Shown piece after piece: positions 1 through 7,347 of a stretch of 17,758 nucleotides of DNA. Below the pieces are notes generated by a model that worked only from the letters and a program-made list of their open reading frames with translations, had not been told where the DNA came from and searched no databases. The DNA lies in contig URCD01000047.1 of NCBI GenBank assembly GCA_900546215.1, positions 1-17,758 on the forward strand. The letters run 5' to 3'. How positions within the stretch are numbered: the first letter of the stretch is position 1; each line of letters begins with the position of its first letter. The position numbers and the translations under genes are program-made. Source of the stretch: an uncultured Eubacteriales bacterium (GTDB taxonomy: Bacteria; Bacillota; Clostridia; Lachnospirales; Anaerotignaceae).

Positions 1-414
1 ATAGCTTCCGAAGTAGAGAACTTTTTCAAGGGCCTTAGGTGACATAGAAAGTATAAGTCCCATTCGGCTGGGTATGCCTTTAAAATACCAAATATGAGAA
101 ACCGGAGCAGCAAGCTCTATATGTCCCATACGTTCACGCCTTACCTTCGCCTTTGTGACCTCAACGCCGCATCGGTCGCAGACAACGCCTTTATATCTTA
201 TTCTTTTATATTTACCGCAGTGGCACTCCCAATCCTTTGTGGGTCCGAATATTCTTTCGCAGAAAAGACCGTCCCTTTCAGGCTTAAGTGTCCTGTAGTT
301 TATTGTTTCAGGCTTTTTAACCTCGCCATGACTCCATTCACGAATTTTTTCCGGAGAAGCCAAACCGATTTTAATCGAATCAAATACTATGCCCTGCTCT
401 GTATTTTGCTGCAT
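1..414 (-). CDS. rpoC: RNA polymerase beta' subunit, N-terminal part (cut by window edge)
   Basis: Only the first 138 codons are present and the frame is still open at base 1. The protein is the beta' subunit of RNA polymerase; this part forms the start of the clamp. Visible family marks are the opening FDSIKIGLASPEKIREWSHGEV, the stretch LKPERDGLFCERIFGP, and the zinc site CxC-x13-CxxC (CHCG...CDRCGVEV, about residues 68-86), followed by RRERMGHIELAAPVSHIWYFKGIPSR. The start ATG at 414 is preceded by AAAGGGGAA at proper spacing. It lies 16 bp downstream of the rpoB stop on the same strand, so the two are cotranscribed. Nothing looks broken; identification is certain from sequence. Confidence 0.97.
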   Translation of the reverse strand, partial: MQQNTEQGIVFDSIKIGLASPEKIREWSHGEVKKPETINYRTLKPERDGLFCERIFGPTKDWECHCGKYKRIRYKGVVCDRCGVEVTKAKVRRERMGHIELAAPVSHIWYFKGIPSRMGLILSMSPKALEKVLYFGSY

Positions 415-430
415 TTAACATTCCCCTTTC

Positions 431-3400
431 TCAGTCTTCGTCGTCAAAGCTTTCAACATCGTCGATTTCGTCGAATTCAAATTCTTCCTCTTCTTCGTCG
501 CTATCTCCTCCGAGTATCATATCAATGGCGTCCGTAAGACTTCCTTCTTCTTCGGAATATCCGTCGGAATCCTTATTTATATCATTTATAACCTGCATAT
601 CAATGTTTTCTGCAAGTTCATCATCATCAACAGATTCCTTTATTTCAACCTCTGTTGAATCCTCTCTAAGCACCTTAATATCAAGCGCAAGAGACTGGAG
701 CTCCTTAAGAAGAACCTTAAATGATTCGGGTACTCCTGGTTCAGGAATGTTTTCACCCTTAACTATTGACTCATATGTCTTAACACGTCCTACTATATCG
801 TCAGACTTAACTGTAAGAATTTCCTGAAGAGTATAAGCAGCACCATATGCTTCAAGTGCCCAAACCTCCATCTCTCCGAAACGCTGACCGCCAAACTGTG
901 CTTTACCGCCAAGAGGCTGCTGCGTAACAAGTGAGTAAGGGCCTGTTGAACGGGCATGAATTTTATCATCAACAAGATGATGGAGCTTAAGATAATGCAT
1001 AAATCCAATTGTAACTCGGCTGTCAAACGGCTCTCCTGTACGTCCGTCACGGAGTTCAACCTTACCGTCACGGCTAAGTTTTACGCCCTTCCATTCAGCC
1101 CTGTGATCCCTGTTTTCATAAAGCTCATCATATATATCCCCCTGAAGAAGCGGTTTCCATTTTTCTGAAAACTCTTCCCAATCGGTATTTACATAGTCGT
1201 TTGCCATTTCAAGGGTATCCATAATGTCAATCTCGTCAGCGCCGTCAAAAACGGGAGTTGATATTTTCCATCCAAGAGCCTTGGCTGCAAGGGAAAGATG
1301 TGTTTCAAGCACCTGTCCGATATTCATACGTGAAGGTATACCAAGTGGATTAAGAACTATGTCAAGCTGGCGTCCGTTTTCAAGGAAAGGCATATCCTCA
1401 ACAGGAAGCACTCTGGAAACAACACCCTTGTTACCATGACGTCCAGCCATTTTATCGCCTACTGATATTTTACGTTTCTGAGCGATATATACGCGTACAA
1501 GCTGATTTACACCAGGTCCGATATCGTCTCCATTTTCTCTTGTGAATATCTTTACGTCAACGATAATACCTGTTTCACCGTGAGGAACGCGAAGAGATGT
1601 GTCTCTTACCTCTCTTGCCTTTTCTCCAAATATAGCACGGAGAAGTCTTTCCTCTGCTGTAAGCTCCGTCTCTCCCTTAGGGGTAACCTTGCCTACAAGT
1701 ATATCATTTGAACGTACCTCTGCACCAATACGGATAATTCCTCTTTCGTCAAGGTCTCTAAGAGCGTCCTCGCCAACATTTGGAATATCTCTTGTTATTT
1801 CCTCTGGTCCAAGCTTAGTATCTCTGGCTTCCGCCTCAAATTCCTCTATATGAACAGATGTATAAACATCTTCCTGTACAAGTTTTTCACTTAAGAGAAC
1901 CGCGTCCTCATAGTTATATCCTTCCCAAGTCATGAAGCCGATAAGAGGGTTCTTACCAAGTGAAAGTTCTCCATTGCTTGTAGAAGCTCCGTCTGCAATT
2001 ATACGTCCAGCTTCAATTCTTTCGCCTTTATTTACAATTGGCCGCTGGTTCATGCAGGTTCCCTGGTTGCTTCTCTGGAACTTAATGAGATGGTATGTGT
2101 CACGCTGTCCGCTGTCTGTCTTGATAACTATTTCATCAGCTGAAAGCCTCTCTACAATTCCGCTGTTTTTAGCAACAACAGCTATACCTGAATCCTTAGC
2201 TGCTTTATACTCCATGCCAGTTCCTACTATAGGCGAATCCGTTGTGAGAAGCGGCACAGCCTGTCTCTGCATGTTTGATCCCATAAGAGCACGGTTAGCA
2301 TCGTCATTCTCGAGGAAAGGAATAAGTGCCGTAGCAACTGAAACCATCTGTTTAGGCGAAACGTCCATAAGCTGTATTTCGCTTCCGTCAACCTCAATAA
2401 TGTCCTCACGGTGACGTCCGGAAACCTTCTTATTCACAAAGTGTCCTTCTTCGTCAAGCGGTTCATTAGCCTGCGCAACATTGTAATTCTCTTCTTCATC
2501 AGCTGTTACATATATTACTTTATCAGTTACTCTTGGCTCATCACCGCTGTGATCTACAATTCTGTATGGAGCTTCAATAAAGCCATACTCATTAATACGC
2601 GCAAATGTAGCCAAGGAGTTAATAAGACCGATGTTGGGTCCCTCAGGGGTCTCGATGGGGCACATTCTTCCATAATGGGAATGATGTACGTCTCGAACTT
2701 CAAAGCCCGCTCTCTCTCTTGAAAGACCGCCGGGTCCAAGTGCCGAAAGACGGCGTTTATGAGTCAGCTCCGCAAGCGGATTGTTTTGGTCCATAAACTG
2801 TGAAAGCTGTGAGCTTCCAAAGAACTCCTTGATTGCAGCTGTAACGGGTCTTACATTAATAAGCGCCTGCGGAGTTGCGTTTTCCATGTCCTGGATTGTC
2901 ATACGCTCACGCACAACTCTCTCCATTCTGGAGAGGCCAATTCTAAACTGGTTTTGTAAAAGCTCTCCTACGGAACGTATACGTCTGTTTCCTAAATGGT
3001 CAATATCATCTACATTTCCATAACCAAGGTCAAGATGCATAACATAGTTGATAGACGCGATGATATCTTCAACCGTAATGTGGATAGGAACAAGCTCATG
3101 GTATCTTTCCTTAACAACCGCCTTAAGCTGGTCTACGCTTTCAAACGAGTCAAGAATTTCCCGCATAACAGGATAATAAACCTTTTCCTTAATTCCAAGG
3201 TCTTTAGCAGTTATTCCATGTTCAGCTATATAAGGGTCTATAGATACTTCTCTGTTTGAGAGTATTTTTATTAATCTTCCTTCATCATTTTTAATTGTAA
3301 TGCCAACTACACCAGTGTCCTGAATTTCCTCAAGAACTGCGGCATTAAGAACAGTGTCAGCTTCAGCTACTACTTCGCCAGTCATGGGGTCAATGACATT

Positions 3401-4285
3401 TTCAGCAAGTACAGCTCCGCTTACACGGCTTCTGAGTGAAAGTTTTTTATTGAATTTATAACGTCCAACCTTTGCAAGGTCATATCTTTTAGGGTCAAAA
3501 AACATACCTCTAAGCAAGCTCTCCGAGCTTTCAACTGTGGGAGGTTCGCCGGGTCTGAGTTTTTTGTAAAGCTCTATGAGTCCTTCTTCATAGCTCTTGC
3601 TGACATCCTTTTCGATTGTGGCAAGAATTTTTGGCTCCTCGCCAAAAAGCTCTATGATTTCCGCGTCAGTACTTATGCCAAGAGCTCTAATAAGCACTGT
3701 AACGGGAACTTTTCTTGTACGGTCAACCCTAACACTGAAAACATCATTAGAGTCAGTTTCATATTCAAGCCATGCTCCTCTGTTAGGGATAACTGTAGAT
3801 GACAAAAGTTTCTTGCCTATTTTATCAAATTCCGAGGCATAATATATACCGGGTGATCTGACAAGCTGACTTACGATAACACGTTCAGCACCGTTTATAA
3901 TGAAGGTACCCGTATCAGTCATAAGAGGGAAATCACCCATAAAAATTTCCTGGTCTTTAATTTCCTCTGTTTCCTTGTTGATAAGTCTTGCCCTTACCTT
4001 AAGAGGCGCAGCATATGTTGCATCTCTTTCCTTGCATTCTTCTATTGAATACTTTGGTGTAGATTCAAGAGTGAAAGCCGTAAACTCAAGCACAAGATTT
4101 CCATTGAAGTCCGTGATTGGCGAAATATCGTCAAACACCTCCTGAAGTCCCTCGTCAAGGAACCACTGGTAAGAGTTTTTCTGGACCTCGATTAGATTAG
4201 GCATTTCAAGAACTTCTTTAATCCTTGAATAGCTTTTTCTTTTCATCTCGCCCATAGAGACCGAGTGAATTCTGTTTTTTTCCAT
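431..4285 (-). CDS. rpoB: RNA polymerase beta subunit
   Basis: The complete gene encodes a 1284-aa beta subunit, the catalytic core partner of RpoC. It starts MEKNRIHSV and then KRKSYSRIKEVLEMPNLIEVQKNSYQWF as in other Firmicutes. The rifampicin pocket (about residues 490-520: SSQLSQFMDQNNPLAELTHK then RRLSALGPGG) carries the sensitive-type residues Asp499, His509 and Ser514, so no classical rifampicin-resistance change is seen. Other core motifs are SHYGRMCPIETPEGPNIGLI (about 536-555), SVGDKMAGRHGNKGVVS (about 941-957) and GGKAQFGGQRFGEMEVWALEA (about 1126-1146). The last 70 residues form a very acidic tail ending in runs of Asp/Glu. The start at 4285 follows AAGGGGTGG 5-6 nt upstream. rplJ/rplL are not upstream; the liv operon is. 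It probably has its own promoter and a long leader. Confidence 0.98.
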   Translation of the reverse strand: MEKNRIHSVSMGEMKRKSYSRIKEVLEMPNLIEVQKNSYQWFLDEGLQEVFDDISPITDFNGNLVLEFTAFTLESTPKYSIEECKERDATYAAPLKVRARLINKETEEIKDQEIFMGDFPLMTDTGTFIINGAERVIVSQLVRSPGIYYASEFDKIGKKLLSSTVIPNRGAWLEYETDSNDVFSVRVDRTRKVPVTVLIRALGISTDAEIIELFGEEPKILATIEKDVSKSYEEGLIELYKKLRPGEPPTVESSESLLRGMFFDPKRYDLAKVGRYKFNKKLSLRSRVSGAVLAENVIDPMTGEVVAEADTVLNAAVLEEIQDTGVVGITIKNDEGRLIKILSNREVSIDPYIAEHGITAKDLGIKEKVYYPVMREILDSFESVDQLKAVVKERYHELVPIHITVEDIIASINYVMHLDLGYGNVDDIDHLGNRRIRSVGELLQNQFRIGLSRMERVVRERMTIQDMENATPQALINVRPVTAAIKEFFGSSQLSQFMDQNNPLAELTHKRRLSALGPGGLSRERAGFEVRDVHHSHYGRMCPIETPEGPNIGLINSLATFARINEYGFIEAPYRIVDHSGDEPRVTDKVIYVTADEEENYNVAQANEPLDEEGHFVNKKVSGRHREDIIEVDGSEIQLMDVSPKQMVSVATALIPFLENDDANRALMGSNMQRQAVPLLTTDSPIVGTGMEYKAAKDSGIAVVAKNSGIVERLSADEIVIKTDSGQRDTYHLIKFQRSNQGTCMNQRPIVNKGERIEAGRIIADGASTSNGELSLGKNPLIGFMTWEGYNYEDAVLLSEKLVQEDVYTSVHIEEFEAEARDTKLGPEEITRDIPNVGEDALRDLDERGIIRIGAEVRSNDILVGKVTPKGETELTAEERLLRAIFGEKAREVRDTSLRVPHGETGIIVDVKIFTRENGDDIGPGVNQLVRVYIAQKRKISVGDKMAGRHGNKGVVSRVLPVEDMPFLENGRQLDIVLNPLGIPSRMNIGQVLETHLSLAAKALGWKISTPVFDGADEIDIMDTLEMANDYVNTDWEEFSEKWKPLLQGDIYDELYENRDHRAEWKGVKLSRDGKVELRDGRTGEPFDSRVTIGFMHYLKLHHLVDDKIHARSTGPYSLVTQQPLGGKAQFGGQRFGEMEVWALEAYGAAYTLQEILTVKSDDIVGRVKTYESIVKGENIPEPGVPESFKVLLKELQSLALDIKVLREDSTEVEIKESVDDDELAENIDMQVINDINKDSDGYSEEEGSLTDAIDMILGGDSDEEEEEFEFDEIDDVESFDDED

Positions 4286-4408
4286 AAAGCCACCCCTTAA
4301 AAATAGTAGACGTTAATAAGTAAAAGTGTCAATCAAACGGCTGAATATACATGCAGTATCTTAATCCAAGCCAACTTATTGGCTTTGGCTTCCGGCTGCG
4401 CACTATAT

Positions 4409-4470
4409 CCAAAATACTTTATACATATTCCATCCTGTAGATCCATTGGTTTATGTATAAAATATTTTGG
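4409..4470 (-). other. 19-bp leader hairpin upstream of rpoB
   Basis: Inverted repeat CCAAAATACTTTATACAT (4409-4426) and ATGTATAAAATATTTTGG (4453-4470), plus the inner pair 4427/4452. The single non-Watson-Crick position becomes G-U in minus-strand RNA, which fits a structure acting in the rpoB transcript. The hairpin is A/U-rich and has no U tail. Confidence 0.6.
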
Positions 4471-4639
4471 CTGTATATTTTCCGTATAAAAAATTAAGAA
4501 CTGCCTAAATTAAAGTCAACTTAAATACCCCTTAACCTTTGATCAGCAAGAGGTAAATAATTCACAAAAATTCAGGAAATTCTATCCTAAATCGAAAAAA
4601 TAAGCTTTGATCACTTATTTTTTATATACAATTACTAAT

Positions 4640-4651
4640 AATCGGCCGATT
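4640..4651. repeat. 12-bp perfect palindrome
   Basis: AATCGGCCGATT is a perfect inverted repeat in A/T-rich surroundings inside the presumed rpoB leader. It could be a protein-binding site. No partner copy was seen in the window. Confidence 0.4.
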
Positions 4652-4729
4652 TAATCAAAAATATTCATACAAGAACATCTTAAATTATTTTGTCAACAAC
4701 ATTTTCATTATTTTTACTAAATAAATATG

Positions 4730-4758
4730 TTGAAATAGCTAATTACTTGTGCTATAAT
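4730..4758 (+). promoter_or_regulatory. Strong extended -10 sigma-A promoter (candidate sRNA)
   Basis: TTGAAA (4730-4735), a 17-bp spacer, then TATAAT (4753-4758) with TGC directly upstream (TG of an extended -10 at 4750-4751). No protein-coding gene lies downstream on this strand for several kb. The next signal is an intrinsic terminator at 4841-4864. Confidence 0.55.
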
Positions 4759-4805
4759 AATTTTAAATTATGAGTATTTTAAGTTCTAACCGACAGGTTT
4801 AATTA

Positions 4806-4834
4806 TAATATCATAAATACAAGCAGATGTCAAT
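4806..4834 (-). promoter_or_regulatory. Probable sigma-A promoter for rpoBC
   Basis: On the minus strand TTGACA (4834-4829) is followed after 17 bp by TATTAT (4811-4806), with TG one base upstream of the -10 hexamer (extended -10). The predicted start is near 4799. It lies just downstream of the liv terminator, as expected for a separate rpoBC unit. It is about 515 bp from the rpoB start codon, so another promoter closer in cannot be excluded. Confidence 0.55.
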
Positions 4835-4840
4835 ACACTT

Positions 4841-4864
4841 CAGGCGAAAGCCTGTTATTTTTTT
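4841..4864 (+). terminator. Intrinsic terminator on the plus strand
   Basis: CAGGC-GAAA-GCCTG (4841-4854), a 5-bp stem closed by a GAAA tetraloop, is followed by TTATTTTTTT. On the minus strand no U run follows, so the orientation is plus. It has no annotated upstream gene to serve other than the candidate small RNA. Confidence 0.6.
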
Positions 4865-4889
4865 GCATAAATCAGCAAGTTTTTCAATA

Positions 4890-4941
4890 CAAAATAATAA
4901 ACAAAGGCCATGCAGTCTTTAGTACATGCATCGGCCTTTGT
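4890..4941 (-). terminator. Terminator of the liv operon
   Basis: ACAAAGGCC-ATGCA (4901-4914) pairs with TGCAT-C-GGCCTTTGT (4927-4941), a 14-bp stem with one bulged C. In the minus direction it is followed by TTATTATTTTG. It lies about 40 bp after the livF stop. Confidence 0.75.
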
Positions 4942-4979
4942 CCGGGAGAAATATAACCATGAAGAAATTTTATCATGTG

Positions 4980-5678
4980 TTATCCAAGATATGCAGACGT
5001 AAGGGTCTCATCAGCCAGAAGCTCATCTCTCGTACCAGTCTTCATAACATTTCCTACATTTAATACGTAAGCCCTGTCACAAATCTTTAAAGCCTTTTTA
5101 GCGTTCTGCTCTACCAGCATAATCGATGTACCCTGTTCGTTTATTTCTTTAATAATTTCAAATATCTGATTTACAATTATTGGTGCCAGTCCTAGAGACG
5201 GCTCATCAAGCATCATTAGCTTAGGGCGCGCCATAATTCCTCGCCCAACCGCAAGCATTTGCTGCTCTCCTCCTGAAAGAAGGCCGCCGTATTGTTTTTC
5301 TCTTTCTTTAAGCCTCGGAAACAGTTCGAACACTCTGTCAAAGTCTTCCTGAATACCTTTTGTATCCTTTCTCAGTCCGCAGCCCACTTTAAGATTTTCC
5401 ATAACGGTAAGCTTTGAAAATATCTGCCTTCCCTCAGGCACATGTACCAACCCGCTTTCCACTACATCGTATGGTCTTTTGGGTATTGGATTGCCAAGGA
5501 ATTCTATCGTTCCTCCTGTGGGTTTCATAACTGAGGAAATGCATTTCAGCAGCGTGGATTTTCCCGCTCCATTTGCTCCGAGCACAGCAACTATCTCTCC
5601 TTCATTTACTTCCATAGAAATTCCTTTAAGTGCCTTAATACCACCGTACCCCGCAGTCAAATCTGTAATTTTAAGCAT
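4980..5678 (-). CDS. livF: Branched-chain-amino-acid-type ABC transporter, ATPase LivF
   Basis: A 232-aa cytoplasmic ATPase, one of the two nucleotide-binding subunits that power the LivHM channel. Seen are Walker A GANGAGKST (34-42), the ABC signature LSGGEQQ (134-140) and Walker B LMMLDEP (154-160), with the LivF hallmarks YGGIKALKGISMEV and LVEQN. The start is taken at ATG 5678 (MLKITDL), the usual LivF beginning and 8 nt after GGAGG. ATG 5681 is equally possible. An upstream GTG at 5687 lies inside the Shine-Dalgarno itself and is unlikely. The gene overlaps the end of livG by 8 bp, so the two are translationally coupled. It is last in the operon and is followed by a terminator. Confidence 0.93.
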   Translation of the reverse strand: MLKITDLTAGYGGIKALKGISMEVNEGEIVAVLGANGAGKSTLLKCISSVMKPTGGTIEFLGNPIPKRPYDVVESGLVHVPEGRQIFSKLTVMENLKVGCGLRKDTKGIQEDFDRVFELFPRLKEREKQYGGLLSGGEQQMLAVGRGIMARPKLMMLDEPSLGLAPIIVNQIFEIIKEINEQGTSIMLVEQNAKKALKICDRAYVLNVGNVMKTGTRDELLADETLTSAYLG

Positions 5679-6444
5679 CATCCTCACCTCCCAGATAAGC
5701 TTCTACAACAAGCTTGTTTGTTTTCACCTCATCAGGAGTTCCCATACACAGCGTCTTACCAAAATTCAAAACAGTAACGTTGTCACAAAGGCTGGCTACA
5801 ACATCCATATGATGTTCAATCATAAGTATTGTCAGATCAAATTTTTTCTGTATATCTTTAATAAATCCAACAAGCTCAGCCGACTCATCGGCATTCATGC
5901 CGGCAGCAGGCTCGTCAAGCAGAAGCAGCTTAGGGTCAAGCGCCATTGCTCGCGCAATCTCAAGCTTCCGCTGATGTCCGTAGGGAAGGCTGTTCGCCTT
6001 TTCCTGAGCCTTATCAGATAAACCTACTATATCTAAAAGCCCCATCGCTTTCTCATTAAGCCTTTTGCAGGTTTTTCTGTATTTACCACTGTGTACAAGA
6101 GCATCTGCCAAACTATATTCAGCCTCCATGCCGCATGCAATGACAACATTCTGAATAACACTAAGATTAGAAAACAGACGTATATTCTGGAACGTCCTTG
6201 CAATACCAATCTGGGCTACCTTATGCGGCGTAGTGTTTGTTATTTCCTCGCCATTAAAAAATATTTGTCCTTTGTCCGGCTTGTATATACCTGTAATATT
6301 ATTAAATATTGTGGTTTTTCCAGCGCCATTGGGACCAATAAGCCCATGTATAACTCCAGGCATAATCTGCACACTGAAATCATCTATAGCACGCACACCG
6401 CCGAAATGCTTTTCAACATTTTTCATTTCCAATACTGGGGTCAT
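5671..6444 (-). CDS. livG: Branched-chain-amino-acid-type ABC transporter, ATPase LivG
   Basis: A 257-aa ATPase, the second nucleotide-binding subunit of the Liv importer. Walker A GPNGAGKTT is at 37-45. The signature region LPYGHQRKLEIARAMALDPK (153-172) is the LivG-type variant of LSGGQ. Walker B LLLLDEP is at 173-179, with IEHHMDVV containing the switch histidine near 211. The segment FGGVRAIDDFS near the start and IARTFQNIRLF are typical of LivG. Its ATG overlaps the livM stop (ATGA) and GGAGG lies 9 nt upstream. Full length, no anomalies. Confidence 0.95.
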   Translation of the reverse strand: MTPVLEMKNVEKHFGGVRAIDDFSVQIMPGVIHGLIGPNGAGKTTIFNNITGIYKPDKGQIFFNGEEITNTTPHKVAQIGIARTFQNIRLFSNLSVIQNVVIACGMEAEYSLADALVHSGKYRKTCKRLNEKAMGLLDIVGLSDKAQEKANSLPYGHQRKLEIARAMALDPKLLLLDEPAAGMNADESAELVGFIKDIQKKFDLTILMIEHHMDVVASLCDNVTVLNFGKTLCMGTPDEVKTNKLVVEAYLGGEDDA

Positions 6445-7328
6445 TGAGAAGCGCCTCCCTTCTCAGGGCCTTTTCCTATATTTTTAAAGAAATTAATTAC
6501 TCTCTTAATAGAAAATTCCTTGTATCCATAGAGTCCGGAGGGCTTAAGAAGGATAACAAGCACAACTGCCAGACCGTAAAGGAGCATTCTGTATTCTGAA
6601 AGACTTCTGAATACCTCAGGAAGAAGTGTAACAAGTACCGCGCCAAAAACAGAACCCGTAAGAGATCCAAGACCGCCTATAACAGTAGTTGTGATCAACT
6701 CGCAGCTCTTAGCCAGATTAAACATTGTCGGCGTAATAAACATAAGATAGTGCGCATATAAAGCGCCTGCCCAGCCGGCAAACACCGCACTGAATACAAA
6801 CGACATTTTCTTAAATTTAGTAACATTAATTCCGACCGCCTCAGCAGCTATGTCATTTTCTCTGATTGCCGTAAGATTATCTCCAAATTTTGAGTGTATA
6901 AAATTCCACGCTATTATAAAAGCAAGTACTGCACAGAATATAGCAACCCACATTGTAGTCTTATACGGTATTCCGGAAAAGCCGTTAGCTCCGCCGGTTA
7001 TATTTTTAGTATAGTTAAATAATACTCTGACGCTTTCACCAAAGCCAAGACAGGATATAAGGAAATAGTCACCTTTCAGCCTTATCGTTAAGGACCCAAG
7101 CAGATAGCTGATTACACCCGCCATAACAGCGCCGCCTAAAACCGCAATTGGAAAAGGCAGGCCAACCCTTACGGAAATTATAGCAGACGTATAGGCGCCA
7201 ATCGACATGAAGCCCGCATTACCGAATGAAAAAAGCCTAGTAAAGCCAGTCAGTACAGACATTCCCAATACCGCTATGATATTGATGCACATCAGTGTGA
7301 CTACGCCTTGTTGAAATGAAGTTAACAT
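6441..7328 (-). CDS. livM: Branched-chain-amino-acid-type ABC transporter, permease LivM
   Basis: A 295-aa polytopic membrane protein forming half of the import channel. Many hydrophobic segments are visible, along with the LivM hallmarks GLTRLFSFGNAGFMSIGAY (as GFTRLFSFGNAGFM, near residue 27), RLKGDYFLISCLGFGESVR (about 84-102) and, later, FSAVFAGWAGALYAHYLMFITP and TTTVIGGLGSLTGSVFGA. It lacks the long N-terminal extension of enterobacterial LivM, which is common in Firmicutes. GAGGTG lies 9 nt before the ATG. It starts 19 bp after livH and shares ATGA with livG. Confidence 0.93.
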   Translation of the reverse strand: MLTSFQQGVVTLMCINIIAVLGMSVLTGFTRLFSFGNAGFMSIGAYTSAIISVRVGLPFPIAVLGGAVMAGVISYLLGSLTIRLKGDYFLISCLGFGESVRVLFNYTKNITGGANGFSGIPYKTTMWVAIFCAVLAFIIAWNFIHSKFGDNLTAIRENDIAAEAVGINVTKFKKMSFVFSAVFAGWAGALYAHYLMFITPTMFNLAKSCELITTTVIGGLGSLTGSVFGAVLVTLLPEVFRSLSEYRMLLYGLAVVLVILLKPSGLYGYKEFSIKRVINFFKNIGKGPEKGGASQ

Positions 7329-7347
7329 TATTCATCACACCTCTTCC

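Larger units (their letters stand above)
4286..4799 (-). other. Long structured 5' leader of rpoB (predicted)
   Basis: No gene is seen here. If rpoB starts from the promoter at 4806-4834, its mRNA has a leader of about 510 nt. Two hairpins are clear in the minus-strand RNA. The first pairs 4452-4470 with 4409-4427 over 19 positions, the only irregularity being one G-U wobble (a C-A mismatch if read as plus-strand RNA). Its loop is 24 nt. The second pairs 4379-4385 with 4368-4374 (AAGCCAA/UUGGCUU, 4-nt loop), extended by two more pairs past a bulge. Neither is followed by a T run on the minus strand, so they are not simple terminators. An A/T-rich inverted repeat (4595-4604/4614-4623), a 9-bp direct repeat CTTTGATCA (4537-4545, 4605-4613) and a 12-bp palindrome (4640-4651) also lie here. 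Function is unknown; leader regulation of rpoBC is inference. Confidence 0.45.
4765..4864 (+). ncRNA. Candidate small RNA of about 100 nt, opposite the rpoB promoter
   Basis: This is inferred from a near-consensus promoter (4730-4758) and a well-formed intrinsic terminator (4841-4864) on the same strand, with no credible coding sequence between. The predicted start is near 4765. Internal structure includes a small stem AACC-GACA-GGTT (4788-4799) and possible pairing of GTATTT (4774-4779) with AAATAC (4815-4820). The RNA would run through and be complementary to the minus-strand rpoB promoter at 4806-4834 and the first few tens of bases of its transcript. It resembles no RNA family I recognise. 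Expression is unproven. Confidence 0.4.

Noticed and set aside
94..3259. Plus-strand open frames opposite rpoC and rpoB (for example 94-537, 1932-2414)
   Set aside because: They are antisense shadows of strongly conserved genes, with no ribosome sites or recognisable domains.
4303..4332. TTGACA with TACTAT 18 bp later on the minus strand, close to rpoB
   Set aside because: The -10 match is weak (4/6) and transcription would start inside the rpoB ribosome binding site, leaving a leader of about 10 nt; the promoter at 4806-4834 is better.
4595..4623. AAAAAATAAG...CTTATTTTTT inverted repeat as a terminator
   Set aside because: The stem is almost entirely A-T and no upstream gene needs it at this position; kept only as part of the leader description.
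4667..4696. Second TTGACA on the minus strand (4696-4691)
   Set aside because: No acceptable -10 hexamer at 16-18 bp (best TTGTAT, 3/6).
4770..4802. Ten-codon ORF (MSILSSNRQV) within the candidate small RNA
   Set aside because: No Shine-Dalgarno and only about 5 nt of leader; more likely chance.
5679..5687. GTG at 5687 as livF start
   Set aside because: The GTG lies inside the GGAGGTGA ribosome site; ATG 5678 or 5681 is properly spaced and matches family N-termini.
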